Shown here in pieces: positions 48,630 through 58,815 of a stretch of 64,000 nucleotides of DNA. A program made the translations under genes and the position numbers. This DNA is from Candidatus Nitrosopelagicus sp. (GTDB lineage Archaea > Thermoproteota > Nitrososphaeria > Nitrososphaerales > Nitrosopumilaceae). The notes below the pieces were generated by a model. That model was given only the letters and a program-made list of their open reading frames with translations. It was not told the DNA's origin and did no database searches. Location: contig JAOMCQ010000003.1 in the NCBI GenBank assembly GCA_028345095.1, forward strand, positions 1-64,000, in the 5' to 3' direction. Each line of letters opens with the position of its first letter. Positions within the stretch are counted from its first letter, which is position 1.

Positions 48630-48714
48630 TGCGGGTGGTGGGATTCGAACCCACGAACTCCTAAGAGACAGGGTCCTAAACCCTGCGCCTTTGACCAGGC
48701 TGGGCGACACCCGC
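48630..48714 (-). tRNA. tRNA-Leu (anticodon TAG), long variable arm
   Basis: Minus strand GCGGGTG...CAGGG-TTTAGGA-CCCTG-TCTCTTAGGAGTTC-GTGGGTTCGAATCCCAC-CACCCGC-A. Confidence 0.95.
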
Positions 48715-48761
48715 AAGGATTGTTCAACAACAGACAAATTTATCGGTATTGAATTAAGAAT

Positions 48762-50105
48762 ATGAAAAAATTATTTGGTACAAATGGTGTTCGTGGTGTT
48801 TTTTCTGAGGATTTTACACTAGAATTTGTTAATGATCTTATTATGTCATTAGCAACATACTTCAAAAAAGGAAAAATTTTGATTGGATATGATGGTCGAC
48901 ATTCTAGTCCAATTGTTGCAAAAATTGTTTCTTCAACATTAAATTATTCAGGTCTAGATTGCTATATTGCTGGATTAGTTCCTACTCCATGTTTAGAATA
49001 TGCTACAAAAAAACTAGGATATGATGGTGGATTAATGATCACTGCATCACACAACCCTCCTCAGTATAATGGAATTAAACCTGTAGCATCTGATGGTGTT
49101 GAAATATCTCGTGAAGATGAACGAATTATTGAACAAATTTTTGATGAAAAAAATTGGATTAAAGCAGAAACCTTTGGTAAAACATTTGATGAACTAAATT
49201 CTATTTCTACTTACATTGATGGGATAATCTCTAAGATTTCTAAAATAGATATCGTAAAAAGAAAATTCAAAGTTACTTTAGACCTTGGAAATGGAGCCCA
49301 ATCTGTTACAGCAAAAAAACTATGTCAACAATTAGGATGTGAGGTTTTTACTGTCAATGAAAATATAGATGGTGATTTTCCGGGTCGAGGTTCAGAACCT
49401 ACTCCACAAAATCTTGGTGAATTATCAAAACTAGTACTTGAGACAAATTCGGATTTTGGAATTGCATTTGATGGTGATGGCGATAGAAGCATATTTTGTG
49501 ATGAAAATGGAAAAATTCTTACTGGTGATAGCTCTGCTCTTCTACTTTGTGATTATCTTTTGGAACAATATCCTAATTCACAAGTAGTTACATGCTTAAA
49601 TTCTGGAAATATTATTGAAAAAATTGTTCAAAAAAGTAATTCTCATGTAGTGAGAACAAAGGTTGGTAGTGTCGAAGTTTCAAGACGAATGGTAGTTGAT
49701 AATGCATTGATAGGTTATGAAGAAAATGGTGGATTTATGTTTGGAAAACACAATCATGTGAGAGATGGTGCAATGAGTTTAGCATTGATGCTCGATCTAC
49801 TTTCTAAATCAGAATCTAGTCTCAGTGAAAACATTGTAAGCCTTCCCCCTAATTTTACTACCAAAACAAAGTTAGAATGTTCTCTAGAACAATCAAAAAT
49901 TGTTGTTGACCAACTTTTGAAAGAATTCCCTAACTCCGACACTTCTGATGGAATCAAAATTCAAGTTGATGATAACAATTGGGTGATGATTAGGCCAAGT
50001 GGAACGGAACCTATAATCAGAATTTATGGGGAATCAAATTCTCAAGAAAATCTTGATTCATTAATCTCTAATTTTGTTGAAAAAACCAAATCAATTCTCT
50101 CCTAA
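48762..50105 (+). CDS. Phosphoglucosamine mutase/phosphomannomutase family
   Basis: LFGTNGVRGVF, MITASHNPPQYNGIK, AFDGDGDRSIF, RPSGTEPIIRIYGE. Confidence 0.92.
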   Translation: MKKLFGTNGVRGVFSEDFTLEFVNDLIMSLATYFKKGKILIGYDGRHSSPIVAKIVSSTLNYSGLDCYIAGLVPTPCLEYATKKLGYDGGLMITASHNPPQYNGIKPVASDGVEISREDERIIEQIFDEKNWIKAETFGKTFDELNSISTYIDGIISKISKIDIVKRKFKVTLDLGNGAQSVTAKKLCQQLGCEVFTVNENIDGDFPGRGSEPTPQNLGELSKLVLETNSDFGIAFDGDGDRSIFCDENGKILTGDSSALLLCDYLLEQYPNSQVVTCLNSGNIIEKIVQKSNSHVVRTKVGSVEVSRRMVVDNALIGYEENGGFMFGKHNHVRDGAMSLALMLDLLSKSESSLSENIVSLPPNFTTKTKLECSLEQSKIVVDQLLKEFPNSDTSDGIKIQVDDNNWVMIRPSGTEPIIRIYGESNSQENLDSLISNFVEKTKSILS

Positions 50106-50106
50106 T

Positions 50107-50118
50107 AACATATTTAAG
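50107..50118 (+). promoter_or_regulatory. Candidate TATA box (acatatttaaga) for the L7Ae-S28e-L24e-ndk-infB operon
   Basis: AT-rich TATA-like element about 25-35 nt upstream of the L7Ae ATG at 50141. Confidence 0.4.
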
Positions 50119-50140
50119 ACCATTTTGGGGCATGCACATA

Positions 50141-50527
50141 ATGGCTAAAGCATATTACGTAAAATTTGAAACACCAGAAGAACTTGTTAGTCCGATCCTT
50201 GAAGCATTAAGAGTTTCTGCCACATCTGGTAAGGTTGTCAGAGGTACAAATGAGGCAACAAAAGCCATTGAACGTGGAATTAGTAAATTAATCATTATTG
50301 CTGAAGATGTTGAGCCTCCAGAGGTTGTAGCTCATCTTCCATTAATCTGTGAAGAACAAAAAGCAGCTTATGCATTTGTTCCAAGTAAACAAGAACTAGG
50401 AAAAGCTCTTGGAATTGATGTTACATCAGCTGCCGCTGCTATATTAGATTCAGGAGATGCACAACACATTGTTGACGAAGTAGTTGCATCACTAGCTAAA
50501 CTAAAAGGTGGCTCGGCTGAACAATGA
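50141..50527 (+). CDS. rpl7ae: 50S ribosomal protein L7Ae
   Basis: [44 protein letters not shown]; start [10 protein letters not shown]. Confidence 0.95.
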   Translation: MAKAYYVKFETPEELVSPILEALRVSATSGKVVRGTNEATKAIERGISKLIIIAEDVEPPEVVAHLPLICEEQKAAYAFVPSKQELGKALGIDVTSAAAAILDSGDAQHIVDEVVASLAKLKGGSAEQ

Positions 50528-50748
50528 GTCAGCAAAAAGAATCAGAATCTGATCAATTAACTCCTGCAGATATTATTCAAATTGTTGGTAGAACTGGAAT
50601 TGCAGGAGAAGTTATACAAGTTAGGGTTAAAGTTCGTGAAGGCAAGGACAAAGGTCGTGTTCTTACTAGAAATGTTAAAGGTTCACCTAGAGTTGGAGAA
50701 GTTCTTATTCTACGTGAAACTGAACGTGAGGCAAAGAAATTACATTAG
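50524..50748 (+). CDS. rps28e: 30S ribosomal protein S28e
   Basis: [17 protein letters not shown]...[23 protein letters not shown]. Confidence 0.95.
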   Translation: MSQQKESESDQLTPADIIQIVGRTGIAGEVIQVRVKVREGKDKGRVLTRNVKGSPRVGEVLILRETEREAKKLH

Positions 50749-50756
50749 TGATAATT

Positions 50757-50960
50757 ATGAGTCTTTTAGTAAAACCTTGCAGTTTTTGTGATCGTCCAGT
50801 AGCAAAAGGTACTGGAACAATGTTTGTTAAAAATGATGGAACTGTACTTTGGTTCTGTTCTGCAAAATGTAAGAAAAACAGTAAAGACTTGAAAAGGGAT
50901 CCTAGAAAATTCAAATGGACTAACAAATATGTTAAAGGCGGAATTAAAGTTAAGAAGTAA
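50757..50960 (+). CDS. rpl24e: 50S ribosomal protein L24e
   Basis: KPCSFCDRPVAKGTGTMFVKNDGTVLWFCSAKCKKN. Confidence 0.95.
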   Translation: MSLLVKPCSFCDRPVAKGTGTMFVKNDGTVLWFCSAKCKKNSKDLKRDPRKFKWTNKYVKGGIKVKK

Positions 50961-50961
50961 A

Positions 50962-51363
50962 TTGTCTGAACAAACATTATTTATTGTGAAACCTGATGGT
51001 GTACAAAGAAAATTAGTTGGAGAAATTATTTCAAGATTTGAAAAAAAAGGTTTTATAATTTTAAAACTAAAAATGTTTACATTTACTAAAGAATTGGCAA
51101 CAGAATTTTATTCAGTTCATAAAGATAAACCATTTTTTGGCGAATTACTTGAATATATGACCTCTGGTCCAGTTGTTGTTACAGTTGTAGAAGGTAATAA
51201 TGCTGTTGCAACAACAAGGCAAATGGTTGGTGCAACAAAGTCATTTGAAGCTGAACCTGGTTCAATCAGAGGTGATTTCGGTTTAGGTTTTACTGAAAAC
51301 ATTATTCATGCATCTGATTCAATAGAGAGCTTTGATAAAGAAGTAAGTGTGGTATTCAAGTGA
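50962..51363 (+). CDS. ndk: Nucleoside diphosphate kinase (TTG start)
   Basis: LSEQTLFIVKPDGVQRKLVGEII; NIIHASDSIES active-site His. Confidence 0.95.
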   Translation: MSEQTLFIVKPDGVQRKLVGEIISRFEKKGFIILKLKMFTFTKELATEFYSVHKDKPFFGELLEYMTSGPVVVTVVEGNNAVATTRQMVGATKSFEAEPGSIRGDFGLGFTENIIHASDSIESFDKEVSVVFK

Positions 51364-51369
51364 TTCACA

Positions 51370-53151
51370 TTGCGTATAAGACAACCCATTGTGGCTGTAT
51401 TAGGTCACGTTGATTCAGGGAAAACATCCCTTTTAGATAAAATTCGAGGAACTGGAGTACAAGGACGAGAAGCTGGTGGTATTACTCAACATATTGGAGC
51501 GAGCTTCTTACCTGATGAAACTATTCAAAAACTATGTGGTTCACTTTATGAAAAATTAGGAAAAACAGAAAATAAGGTTCCTGGAATTTTGGTAATTGAT
51601 ACACCTGGACATGAAGTATTCACAAATCTTCGAGCTAGAGGTGGGTCTGCTGCAGATATTGCAATTTTAGTTGTTGATATTAATCGAGGATTTCAACCTC
51701 AAACAAATGAGAGTTTAAAAATTCTTGAAAGTCGTAAAGTACCTTTTGTGGTTGCATTAAATAAAGTAGACATGATATCTGGTTGGCAAGCAACAGATGA
51801 TGCATACATATCCCAAGCAATAAAGAAACAATCTACATCTATTCAAACAAGCATTGATGAACAAATCTACAATGTTGTTGGAGCATTATCGATACTAGGT
51901 TATCAATCTGAAGCATTCTATAGAGTACAGGATTTTAAAAAAGAAATATCCATTGTTCCTGTAAGTGCTAGATCTGGTGTTGGTATTCCTGAATTACTAG
52001 CAGTTTTAGTTGGTTTAACACAACAATTCCTAGGCAAAAAACTAGAACAAGAAGAAAAACAAACACGTGGAATTATCTTGGAAGTAAATGATGAGATAGG
52101 ATTAGGTCCTACAGCAAATATGATCTTAATTGATGGTCATCTTAAAAAAGACGATAATATTGTTGTCGCAAAAAGAGACACTGTAATAATTACAAAACCA
52201 AAGGCTCTCTTATTACCAAAAGCTTTGGATGAAATGCGGGATCCACGAGATAAATTCAAACCAATAGATGAAGTACAAGCTGCAGCAGGGATAAAAATTG
52301 CATCACCTGATCTGGAAGGAGTTCTTCCAGGAACTACTGTTTACGCTTCTTCAAACCAAAAAATTGCAGAAGAATTCAAAGGAACACTTGAATCTGAAAT
52401 GGAATCTGTTTTTATTGATACTGAAACAACTGGAGTAATTCTGAAATGTGATACAATTGGTTCATTGGAAGCAATTACTGAAATGCTTCGAAGACAACAA
52501 GTTCCTATAGCAAAAGCCGACATTGGTTCTGTTACACGTAGAGATGTAATGCAAGCAAAAGCCATTAAAGATAAAGATCGTCATCTTGGAGTCATCTTGG
52601 CATTTAATGTTAAAGTATTTGATGATGCAAAAATTGAATGTGATGAAAGTCACATAAGGGTATTTGAAGATAAAGTAATCTATAGTTTAATTGATACTTA
52701 TTCACAATGGGTTGATGATGATAAATCTGATCTTGAAAATTCAATCTTCAAAGAATTTACTCCAATATCAAAATTCACTTTTCTAAAAGGTTATACATTT
52801 CGTAACAATAATCCTGCTGTATTTGGTATACGTGTGGATGTTGGTACACTTCGACAAAAAATTGCATTTATAAATAAAACTGGTAAAAAAATTGGCAACA
52901 TTCATTCTCTTGAAGCTGATGGAAAAACTGTAAAAGAAGTTAAAACTGGCGAAGAAGTTGCATGTTCTGTACAAAATGTTACAATTGGACGACAGGTAAA
53001 TGAAGAAGATGTATTCTATACTCTACCATCTCCCTCAGAAGCAAAACAACTTTTGAAAAAATATGCTCACAAACTTACTTCTGAAGAATTACAAACACTT
53101 AATGAAATCGTTCGTATACAAAGAGAAACTAATCCAGTTTACGGTTACTGA
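51370..53151 (+). CDS. infB: Translation initiation factor IF-2 (aIF5B)
   Basis: VAVLGHVDSGKTSLLDKIRGTGVQGREAGGITQHIGA, VIDTPGHEVF, ALNKVDMI; TTG start. Confidence 0.96.
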   Translation: MRIRQPIVAVLGHVDSGKTSLLDKIRGTGVQGREAGGITQHIGASFLPDETIQKLCGSLYEKLGKTENKVPGILVIDTPGHEVFTNLRARGGSAADIAILVVDINRGFQPQTNESLKILESRKVPFVVALNKVDMISGWQATDDAYISQAIKKQSTSIQTSIDEQIYNVVGALSILGYQSEAFYRVQDFKKEISIVPVSARSGVGIPELLAVLVGLTQQFLGKKLEQEEKQTRGIILEVNDEIGLGPTANMILIDGHLKKDDNIVVAKRDTVIITKPKALLLPKALDEMRDPRDKFKPIDEVQAAAGIKIASPDLEGVLPGTTVYASSNQKIAEEFKGTLESEMESVFIDTETTGVILKCDTIGSLEAITEMLRRQQVPIAKADIGSVTRRDVMQAKAIKDKDRHLGVILAFNVKVFDDAKIECDESHIRVFEDKVIYSLIDTYSQWVDDDKSDLENSIFKEFTPISKFTFLKGYTFRNNNPAVFGIRVDVGTLRQKIAFINKTGKKIGNIHSLEADGKTVKEVKTGEEVACSVQNVTIGRQVNEEDVFYTLPSPSEAKQLLKKYAHKLTSEELQTLNEIVRIQRETNPVYGY

Positions 53152-53555
53152 TTCTCCACAAATTTTTTGCAAATCATATGTATTCCTGGTTCTCCTACCG
53201 CACCTATCATTGTATTTGCAATTTCACCATTTTTGAACATGATGAATGTTGGAATTGATTGAACTCCATATTTCATTGCAATATCTTGGGAATTATCCAC
53301 ATTTATTCTTGCAAATCTAACATGCTTGTATTTTTTTGCCATTCTGGTAAATATTGGATGCATTGATTTACAAGGTCCGCACCATTCAGCCCAAAAATCT
53401 ACCAAAAGTAAATTATTATTTGTCATTTCTTGATTAAAATTTTCTGATGTTAACTCCATCACTGGTGTCTTATCTAAAATATTGTTAAGATTTTGCTGTT
53501 TAAGTAAATCTTCTAACTGTTTCTTCTGTATTTTCTCAAATTCGTCATCTTTCAT
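53145..53555 (-). CDS. Thioredoxin-like protein
   Basis: LVDFWAEWCGPCKSMHPIF, VQSIPTFIMFKNGE. Confidence 0.92.
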   Translation of the reverse strand: MKDDEFEKIQKKQLEDLLKQQNLNNILDKTPVMELTSENFNQEMTNNNLLLVDFWAEWCGPCKSMHPIFTRMAKKYKHVRFARINVDNSQDIAMKYGVQSIPTFIMFKNGEIANTMIGAVGEPGIHMICKKFVENQ

Positions 53556-53587
53556 AATCTTTTCTTTTAATTACAATATTTATTGTA

Positions 53588-54004
53588 TTACAAATCAAGC
53601 AAATATTTCATTCTAACTTTGTCATTTTCTTCAATTTCCATTTCATGAAATGTGGGTGATTTTATTTCAACTTTAAATTCATGTTTTTTTAAATCTATTA
53701 ATTCGCCAAAGATTTCTGCATTAATTTGATATTCGTCATTTTTTGTAATATCTAATAAAATTCTCTTTCCAGCAAATCCATCTGTAATTGTTAAGATTAT
53801 CATTTCCTCAAGCCAATTGTACAACAGATATTTCAGATCTTTTCCTTTTACTGTTAAATTTTTACTACTATTTTCTTCAACTTTAGAACTATCTAAAATT
53901 GTGTCTATAACTGAAATTCCTGCTATTTCGAATGCCTCTTTCAAATTATCTGCTGTTACTTCAATTATTGCATCTGTTGCATGTTCTAATGTTTTGTAAC
54001 TCAT
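53588..54004 (-). CDS. Archease (RtcB/tRNA ligase activator family)
   Basis: YKTLEHATDAIIEVTADNLKEAFEIAG, YLLYNWLEEMI; length 138 aa. Confidence 0.88.
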   Translation of the reverse strand: MSYKTLEHATDAIIEVTADNLKEAFEIAGISVIDTILDSSKVEENSSKNLTVKGKDLKYLLYNWLEEMIILTITDGFAGKRILLDITKNDEYQINAEIFGELIDLKKHEFKVEIKSPTFHEMEIEENDKVRMKYLLDL

Positions 54005-54086
54005 TCCATATTCCTGATATTCTGTTATTAATTAGTTACAACTACAACAGTAAAGTCTAAATTCTTTGTTTCAATTTTTTTTGTAA

Positions 54087-55358
54087 ATGGATCTGCCAAG
54101 AGGAATGAAAGATTTCGAAAACATCGAAATGCAAAAAATTGAATATATCCGAGAAAAATTTCTTTCAACTTCTAAGATATTTGGATTTGAATTAATGGAA
54201 CCTTCTCCAATCGAATTAATGTCTGTTATTGAAGCAAAGAGTGGACCTACAATACGTGACGATGTTTATTTTTTTAATGATAAAGGTGACAGAGAAGTTT
54301 CATTAAGATTTGATTTTACAGTTGGTCTGACTCGATATGCGGCTGGACAAAAATCTATGAAACTTCCGGCAAAAATATCTGCATTTGGCGGTGTATGGCG
54401 ATATGATGAACCACAAAAAGGAAGATACCGATTCTTTCATCAATGGGATATTGAAATTTTTGGAAAACAAAGTACTGAAACTGATGCAGAAATTATTGAA
54501 TTTACCTCGAAATTTTTCTCAAATCTTGGTCTTGAGAACATAATTCTCAGTATTTCTCATCGAAAAATTGTCCAGTCATACGTTTCGTCTATTTTTGAAT
54601 CTGATAAACCTGAACTTATTTCAGATATTTTTCGTGCAATCGATAAAATACAAAAAAAATCAAAACAGGAAATCATCTCTGAATATGAGAAAAAAGGTTA
54701 TGCTAAAGAAAAATTAGAAAAGATAATAGAATTTTCTAAATTAAAAGGGACTCCAGAAGAAATATCTAAAATTTTAGATATAACTCAATTTGAAAATTGG
54801 TCTGAATTAACAATGTTGTTTGAATCCCTAAAAAATCGTAATGTAAATAATATTCAAATTGATTTTGGAATTGTTAGAGGTCTTGATTATTATTCTGGAG
54901 TAGTCTTTGAAGCATTTGATAAAACTTTTGACATAGGTGCTTTAGTTGGCGGTGGACGATATGATAATTTACCATCTGTTTTTGGTAGACCTGATCTTGG
55001 TGCAACTGGTGTTGCAGGTGGTGTCGAACGTATTATGTTAGCATTAGAAAATCAAAATTCTAAATTTAAAATCCAAGATGATAGAATATCTGTTTTATAC
55101 GTAAATGAAGACATGAAATCAGATGCTATAAAAATTGCATCTTTGTTGAGAGCGAATTCCATATTGACTGATATTGATCTTTCTGGTAGGGTACTGAAAA
55201 AACAAATGGAACAATCTACTAATTCCAAATTTGTTATTATTGTAGGTCCTGATGAACTTTCAAAAAATATGGTTGTAGTGAGAAATATGTCTGATAGAAA
55301 TGAAAATCAAATTCTAATATCTGAATTATTAGAATATATCAAAAATATTCTAATGTAA
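54087..55358 (+). CDS. hisS: Histidyl-tRNA synthetase
   Basis: LPRGMKDF, LRFDFTVGLTRY, GVWRYDEPQKGRYRFFHQWDIEIFG, GLDYYSGVVFE. Confidence 0.95.
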   Translation: MDLPRGMKDFENIEMQKIEYIREKFLSTSKIFGFELMEPSPIELMSVIEAKSGPTIRDDVYFFNDKGDREVSLRFDFTVGLTRYAAGQKSMKLPAKISAFGGVWRYDEPQKGRYRFFHQWDIEIFGKQSTETDAEIIEFTSKFFSNLGLENIILSISHRKIVQSYVSSIFESDKPELISDIFRAIDKIQKKSKQEIISEYEKKGYAKEKLEKIIEFSKLKGTPEEISKILDITQFENWSELTMLFESLKNRNVNNIQIDFGIVRGLDYYSGVVFEAFDKTFDIGALVGGGRYDNLPSVFGRPDLGATGVAGGVERIMLALENQNSKFKIQDDRISVLYVNEDMKSDAIKIASLLRANSILTDIDLSGRVLKKQMEQSTNSKFVIIVGPDELSKNMVVVRNMSDRNENQILISELLEYIKNILM

Positions 55359-56015
55359 AAATGCTCTAGTGAGCATCATTATCTCTGGTCCATTTGTTAA
55401 TGAACCAACAACTACTGAATTATTATTTGCTAATATTCCAGATGATACAAATGGTATTCCACCATTAATTGTTGCGGCTTCAATATTTCCACCTAGTAAA
55501 TTGTTAATGGTTTTCATATCTTCTTCATCAGTTTCTGGATGAACTACTGTTCCATTTTCCGATGTTGTCATTACTGCACCTACTTGTTGAAATCCTGCTA
55601 TTTTAAATTGCATTACTTCTATATCTAACACATCCTGTATTTTCTGTAAATCTTCTTTTGGAATTAAGGGTGATACAATACCACCTTTATTATTGACGCT
55701 CATCATGTTCCCAAGTGCATTATTTTTCACATCTAAAATATCTACATTGAGATTTGTATTTTCCTTAATATGATTAAATTCTCCATCTGAACATGTACTT
55801 GGTAAAAGTATGCCATGATTATTTACTACCATCAAAATTCCTAATACTCTTGCGTTTGCAACTGATATTTCTAATGGTTTGACTTCTAAATATTCAGATA
55901 ATTTTTCAGATTTTCCATCTGCAAATCCTCTTGGCAAAAAGACAAATTCATCATTTACCGTGCTATATATGCCGATATTTGGACCGCTGTAAATATCGTA
56001 TTTGATAATGTCCAT
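55350..56015 (-). CDS. eif6: Translation initiation factor 6 (aIF6)
   Basis: 221 aa of IF6 pseudo-repeats: VANARVLGILMVVNNHGILLPSTC, NALGNMMSVNNKGGIVSPLI. Confidence 0.94.
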   Translation of the reverse strand: MDIIKYDIYSGPNIGIYSTVNDEFVFLPRGFADGKSEKLSEYLEVKPLEISVANARVLGILMVVNNHGILLPSTCSDGEFNHIKENTNLNVDILDVKNNALGNMMSVNNKGGIVSPLIPKEDLQKIQDVLDIEVMQFKIAGFQQVGAVMTTSENGTVVHPETDEEDMKTINNLLGGNIEAATINGGIPFVSSGILANNNSVVVGSLTNGPEIMMLTRAFLH

Positions 56016-56155
56016 GCTGTAGATTATTATGAAAAGATATGAACGTAAGTATTTTCAAACAAAAACAGTGTTATATGTTCAAAATAACCATCGATCATTG
56101 TTTAGTCAGTACTAATTTTGTCTAGATTTAAATAATATTCGAAAGAGGTGGAATC

Positions 56156-56713
56156 ATGCCAATTAATGAAGACTTTTGTCATGGCGACAAAAAACCAATC
56201 GGTAAAATTATCGATGGTCCATCTGGTAACTTTCATTGGGTTTGGCCATCACAAGTAGGTGAAGGTCAAAACGAATGGGATGCATCCAAGAATGAACAAG
56301 TCTTAGCCGATTATGAAAAACACGGCGAAGAAATGGTAAAACTTGGAATTACTGGAACTATGGTGGCAAATGATTGGGATGTTTGTGTTGCAGACGGTGC
56401 TTGTATCGAAGCATGTCCAGTACAAGTTTTCCAATGGTACCGAACTGATAAGGACATATCCGGAATAGATGCAGTTAATGATACAACTGACTGGAAAGGT
56501 GAAGGTTCAACTGAAAAAGAAGAACGTCTAGATTACACCGACAAAGCAGATGCTATCAGAGAACACGATTGCATTTATTGTATGGCATGTGTTTCAGTTT
56601 GTCCTCCGCAGGCAGTTCTTGTTGATCAAGCCAATATGGAACCTCACGAGAAAGCAGCCGGAACTTTTGTCAAAATGGAATCTGGTTCAGAAAACCCACA
56701 CGCACACGATTAG
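56156..56713 (+). CDS. Ferredoxin, two 4Fe-4S motifs with N-terminal extension (Zfx-type candidate)
   Basis: [18 protein letters not shown] and [16 protein letters not shown]. Confidence 0.9.
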   Translation: MPINEDFCHGDKKPIGKIIDGPSGNFHWVWPSQVGEGQNEWDASKNEQVLADYEKHGEEMVKLGITGTMVANDWDVCVADGACIEACPVQVFQWYRTDKDISGIDAVNDTTDWKGEGSTEKEERLDYTDKADAIREHDCIYCMACVSVCPPQAVLVDQANMEPHEKAAGTFVKMESGSENPHAHD

Positions 56714-56793
56714 AAATAATCGTAGCATTCTTTATTTTTCAATTTTTTCTTTTATACTGAACAAATTTTAAGCAGTATTTTGCATCACTTTTT

Positions 56794-56877
56794 GCCGAGG
56801 TCGCCTAGCCTGGTAGGGCGCGGGCCTTGAAAGCCTGTGTTCGCAAGAACGCGGGGGTTCAAATCCCTCTCTCGGCG
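56794..56877 (+). tRNA. tRNA-Ser (anticodon TGA), long variable arm
   Basis: GCCGAGG...CGGGC-CTTGAAA-GCCTG-TGTTCGCAAGAACGC-...GGTTCAAATCC...TCTCGGC-G; G73 as in Ser tRNAs. Confidence 0.95.
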
Positions 56878-56931
56878 TTAAAATTTTTAATTAAATTTGA
56901 AATTTATATCACATTACTCTTTCAATTATTC

Positions 56932-57222
56932 ATGGGTGATGGAATTGGTGGACCTGTTGTTAGATGTATTTCTGGAAATGTATTTGAATTAGATGTTACT
57001 CACTATAGAAAAGATAATCAGGAGCAATATAGTAAAATTGAAAAAATTCTAATTTCAAAAATAGACAACCCTGATAATCCTGAATATAAAGAAACAACTC
57101 AAGAAGATCTTGAACGTGCATTGAAAGGGAAATTTGTTTCTTGCAATGTTCAGTATAGAGATCAGAATACTGATGCATTAATTTGTAATGTATTTGTTCA
57201 AAAACCTCCAGAAGGTTTTTAG
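56932..57222 (+). CDS. Small conserved hypothetical protein (start revised to exclude tRNA)
   Basis: MGDGIGGPVVRCISGNVFELDVTHYRKDNQEQYS...; track start 56827 lies in tRNA-Ser. Confidence 0.65.
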   Translation: MGDGIGGPVVRCISGNVFELDVTHYRKDNQEQYSKIEKILISKIDNPDNPEYKETTQEDLERALKGKFVSCNVQYRDQNTDALICNVFVQKPPEGF

Positions 57223-57225
57223 AAA

Positions 57226-58182
57226 TTATTTAGAATATTTTCCTAATTCTGCAAGCATTGCTGATAATTGAATTTCTGGATTTGAACCAACTAAAATTCT
57301 ATAATCATATTTTGCTATGATTTGTGATAACTCTTCTAAGTGATCATATTTTGTAGCAAATAATGCTTGATTGATATATTTGAGAAAATCTGATTCTGAC
57401 ATTCCATAAACTTTGACCAATTCAATCATTTTATTTCTGGAATCTTGAATCTTTCCAGAAACAGCTAACTTCAAAATATCTTCTACGTCATTTACTTTTG
57501 TCAATCCTGCCGCTGATTTTACACTCTCTTCTGAAATATCTCCAATACTTGCTGCAGTTTGTAATAGATTTATGGCATGTCTTAGGTCTCCATTTGCATA
57601 ATCTGCAATCTCTTTTAGACCTTTTTCATCAGCTTTTCCTTTTTCCTTTTTTAGTACAACCTTTAGATGTGTGGTAATCTCTTTTTCATCAATTTGTGAG
57701 AATTTGAATACTGCACATCTACTCTGAATTGGATTAATAATTTTTGAAATATTATTTGCAATCAAAATAAACCTACAAAATTTTGCTGTATCTTCTATTA
57801 TTCTTCTAAGTGCTGTTTGAGCATCTGAAGTCATTTCGTCTGCCTCGTCCAAAATTATTATCTTAAATGGAATCTCTGTATCTAACCCTGCAAATCTTGA
57901 GAACTTTTTTACTCGCTCTCTTACCATTCCAATTCCTCTTTCATCTGAAGCATTTAGCTCTAATGTGTAATCTTTCCATTTATCTCCCAAAATCTCTTGA
58001 GAGATACATATTGCCATAGTAGTCTTTCCAACTCCTGCAGAACCTGAAAATAGCAAATGTGGCATTTCTTTTTGATTTTTGAGTAATGCCAGAAGGCTAC
58101 CTTTGATGTCTTTTTGATTGACCACTTCAGAGATTTTTTTTGGTCTATACTTCTCAACCCACATAATATCTGAAATTGTCAT
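57226..58182 (-). CDS. rfcS: Replication factor C small subunit
   Basis: WVEKYRPKKISEVVNQ, LFSGSAGVGKTTMA, IILDEADEMTSDAQTALRRIIED, SRCAVFKF. Confidence 0.96.
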   Translation of the reverse strand: MTISDIMWVEKYRPKKISEVVNQKDIKGSLLALLKNQKEMPHLLFSGSAGVGKTTMAICISQEILGDKWKDYTLELNASDERGIGMVRERVKKFSRFAGLDTEIPFKIIILDEADEMTSDAQTALRRIIEDTAKFCRFILIANNISKIINPIQSRCAVFKFSQIDEKEITTHLKVVLKKEKGKADEKGLKEIADYANGDLRHAINLLQTAASIGDISEESVKSAAGLTKVNDVEDILKLAVSGKIQDSRNKMIELVKVYGMSESDFLKYINQALFATKYDHLEELSQIIAKYDYRILVGSNPEIQLSAMLAELGKYSK

Positions 58183-58221
58183 GTTGCAAACAGCATTTTG
58201 TTATTAATAAATGCCTAGAAG

Positions 58222-58297
58222 GATCAATTGATCAAAGCTAATTGTTGAGAAATTTGATCGATCGCTGTCCATAAATCCCTGAAAGGTGTTTGATCAA
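58222..58297. promoter_or_regulatory. Palindrome-rich divergent intergenic region (gatcaattgatc, gatcgatcg, two ttgatcaa)
   Basis: TTGATCAA at 58228-58235 and 58290-58297; gatcaattgatc 58222-58233; gatcgatcg 58256-58264. Confidence 0.5.
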
Positions 58298-58299
58298 TA

Positions 58300-58815
58300 T
58301 TGGAATTAGAAGATGTAATCAAAGTTCATTCGATAGGATATGGTCTAGAAGACGTTAAAGTGGAATTCAAGCATGACCTCAAAATGGACGTATCTGGAGT
58401 ACAGATAGAAGGAAAAGAAAATGAAATGATGAATATTCCTAGATGGGTTGCTAATATTTTAGAATTGGAAAAACATGTAATTATTCATGAACAAGATATG
58501 GTTAAAGAGCTAAAACAAGCAAAAGTGAAAGAAGATGTACAAGATGAAGATTCACTTGCAATCTTAGACAAATATTTCTACATAAAACTTAACTCATACA
58601 TGAAAAAACTTGAGAGTACTGATTTTGATAAAGTAGAAAGTATGCTAAACCAACTAGTTAGAATTAGACAAGGCAAGATAGTTAGATTAGCTGACTCTTC
58701 AAAACTTACTTCTGACCTTTTGTCAAAACTGAGTGTAGAAGAAGAAGTATATTATAATCAAATACATAATGCTAGTCTTGCATTCAAAGAACAAATATTG
58801 GGTAAAAACAAATGA
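58300..58815 (+). CDS. GINS complex subunit (Gins51/Gins23-like)
   Basis: NIPRWVANILELEKHV, LVRIRQGKIVRLA; overlaps MCM gene by ATGA. Confidence 0.82.
   Translation: MELEDVIKVHSIGYGLEDVKVEFKHDLKMDVSGVQIEGKENEMMNIPRWVANILELEKHVIIHEQDMVKELKQAKVKEDVQDEDSLAILDKYFYIKLNSYMKKLESTDFDKVESMLNQLVRIRQGKIVRLADSSKLTSDLLSKLSVEEEVYYNQIHNASLAFKEQILGKNK

Noticed and set aside
56827-56931. N-terminal extension of the small hypothetical ORF
   Set aside because: Reads through the tRNA-Ser gene; start is better placed at ATG 56932.
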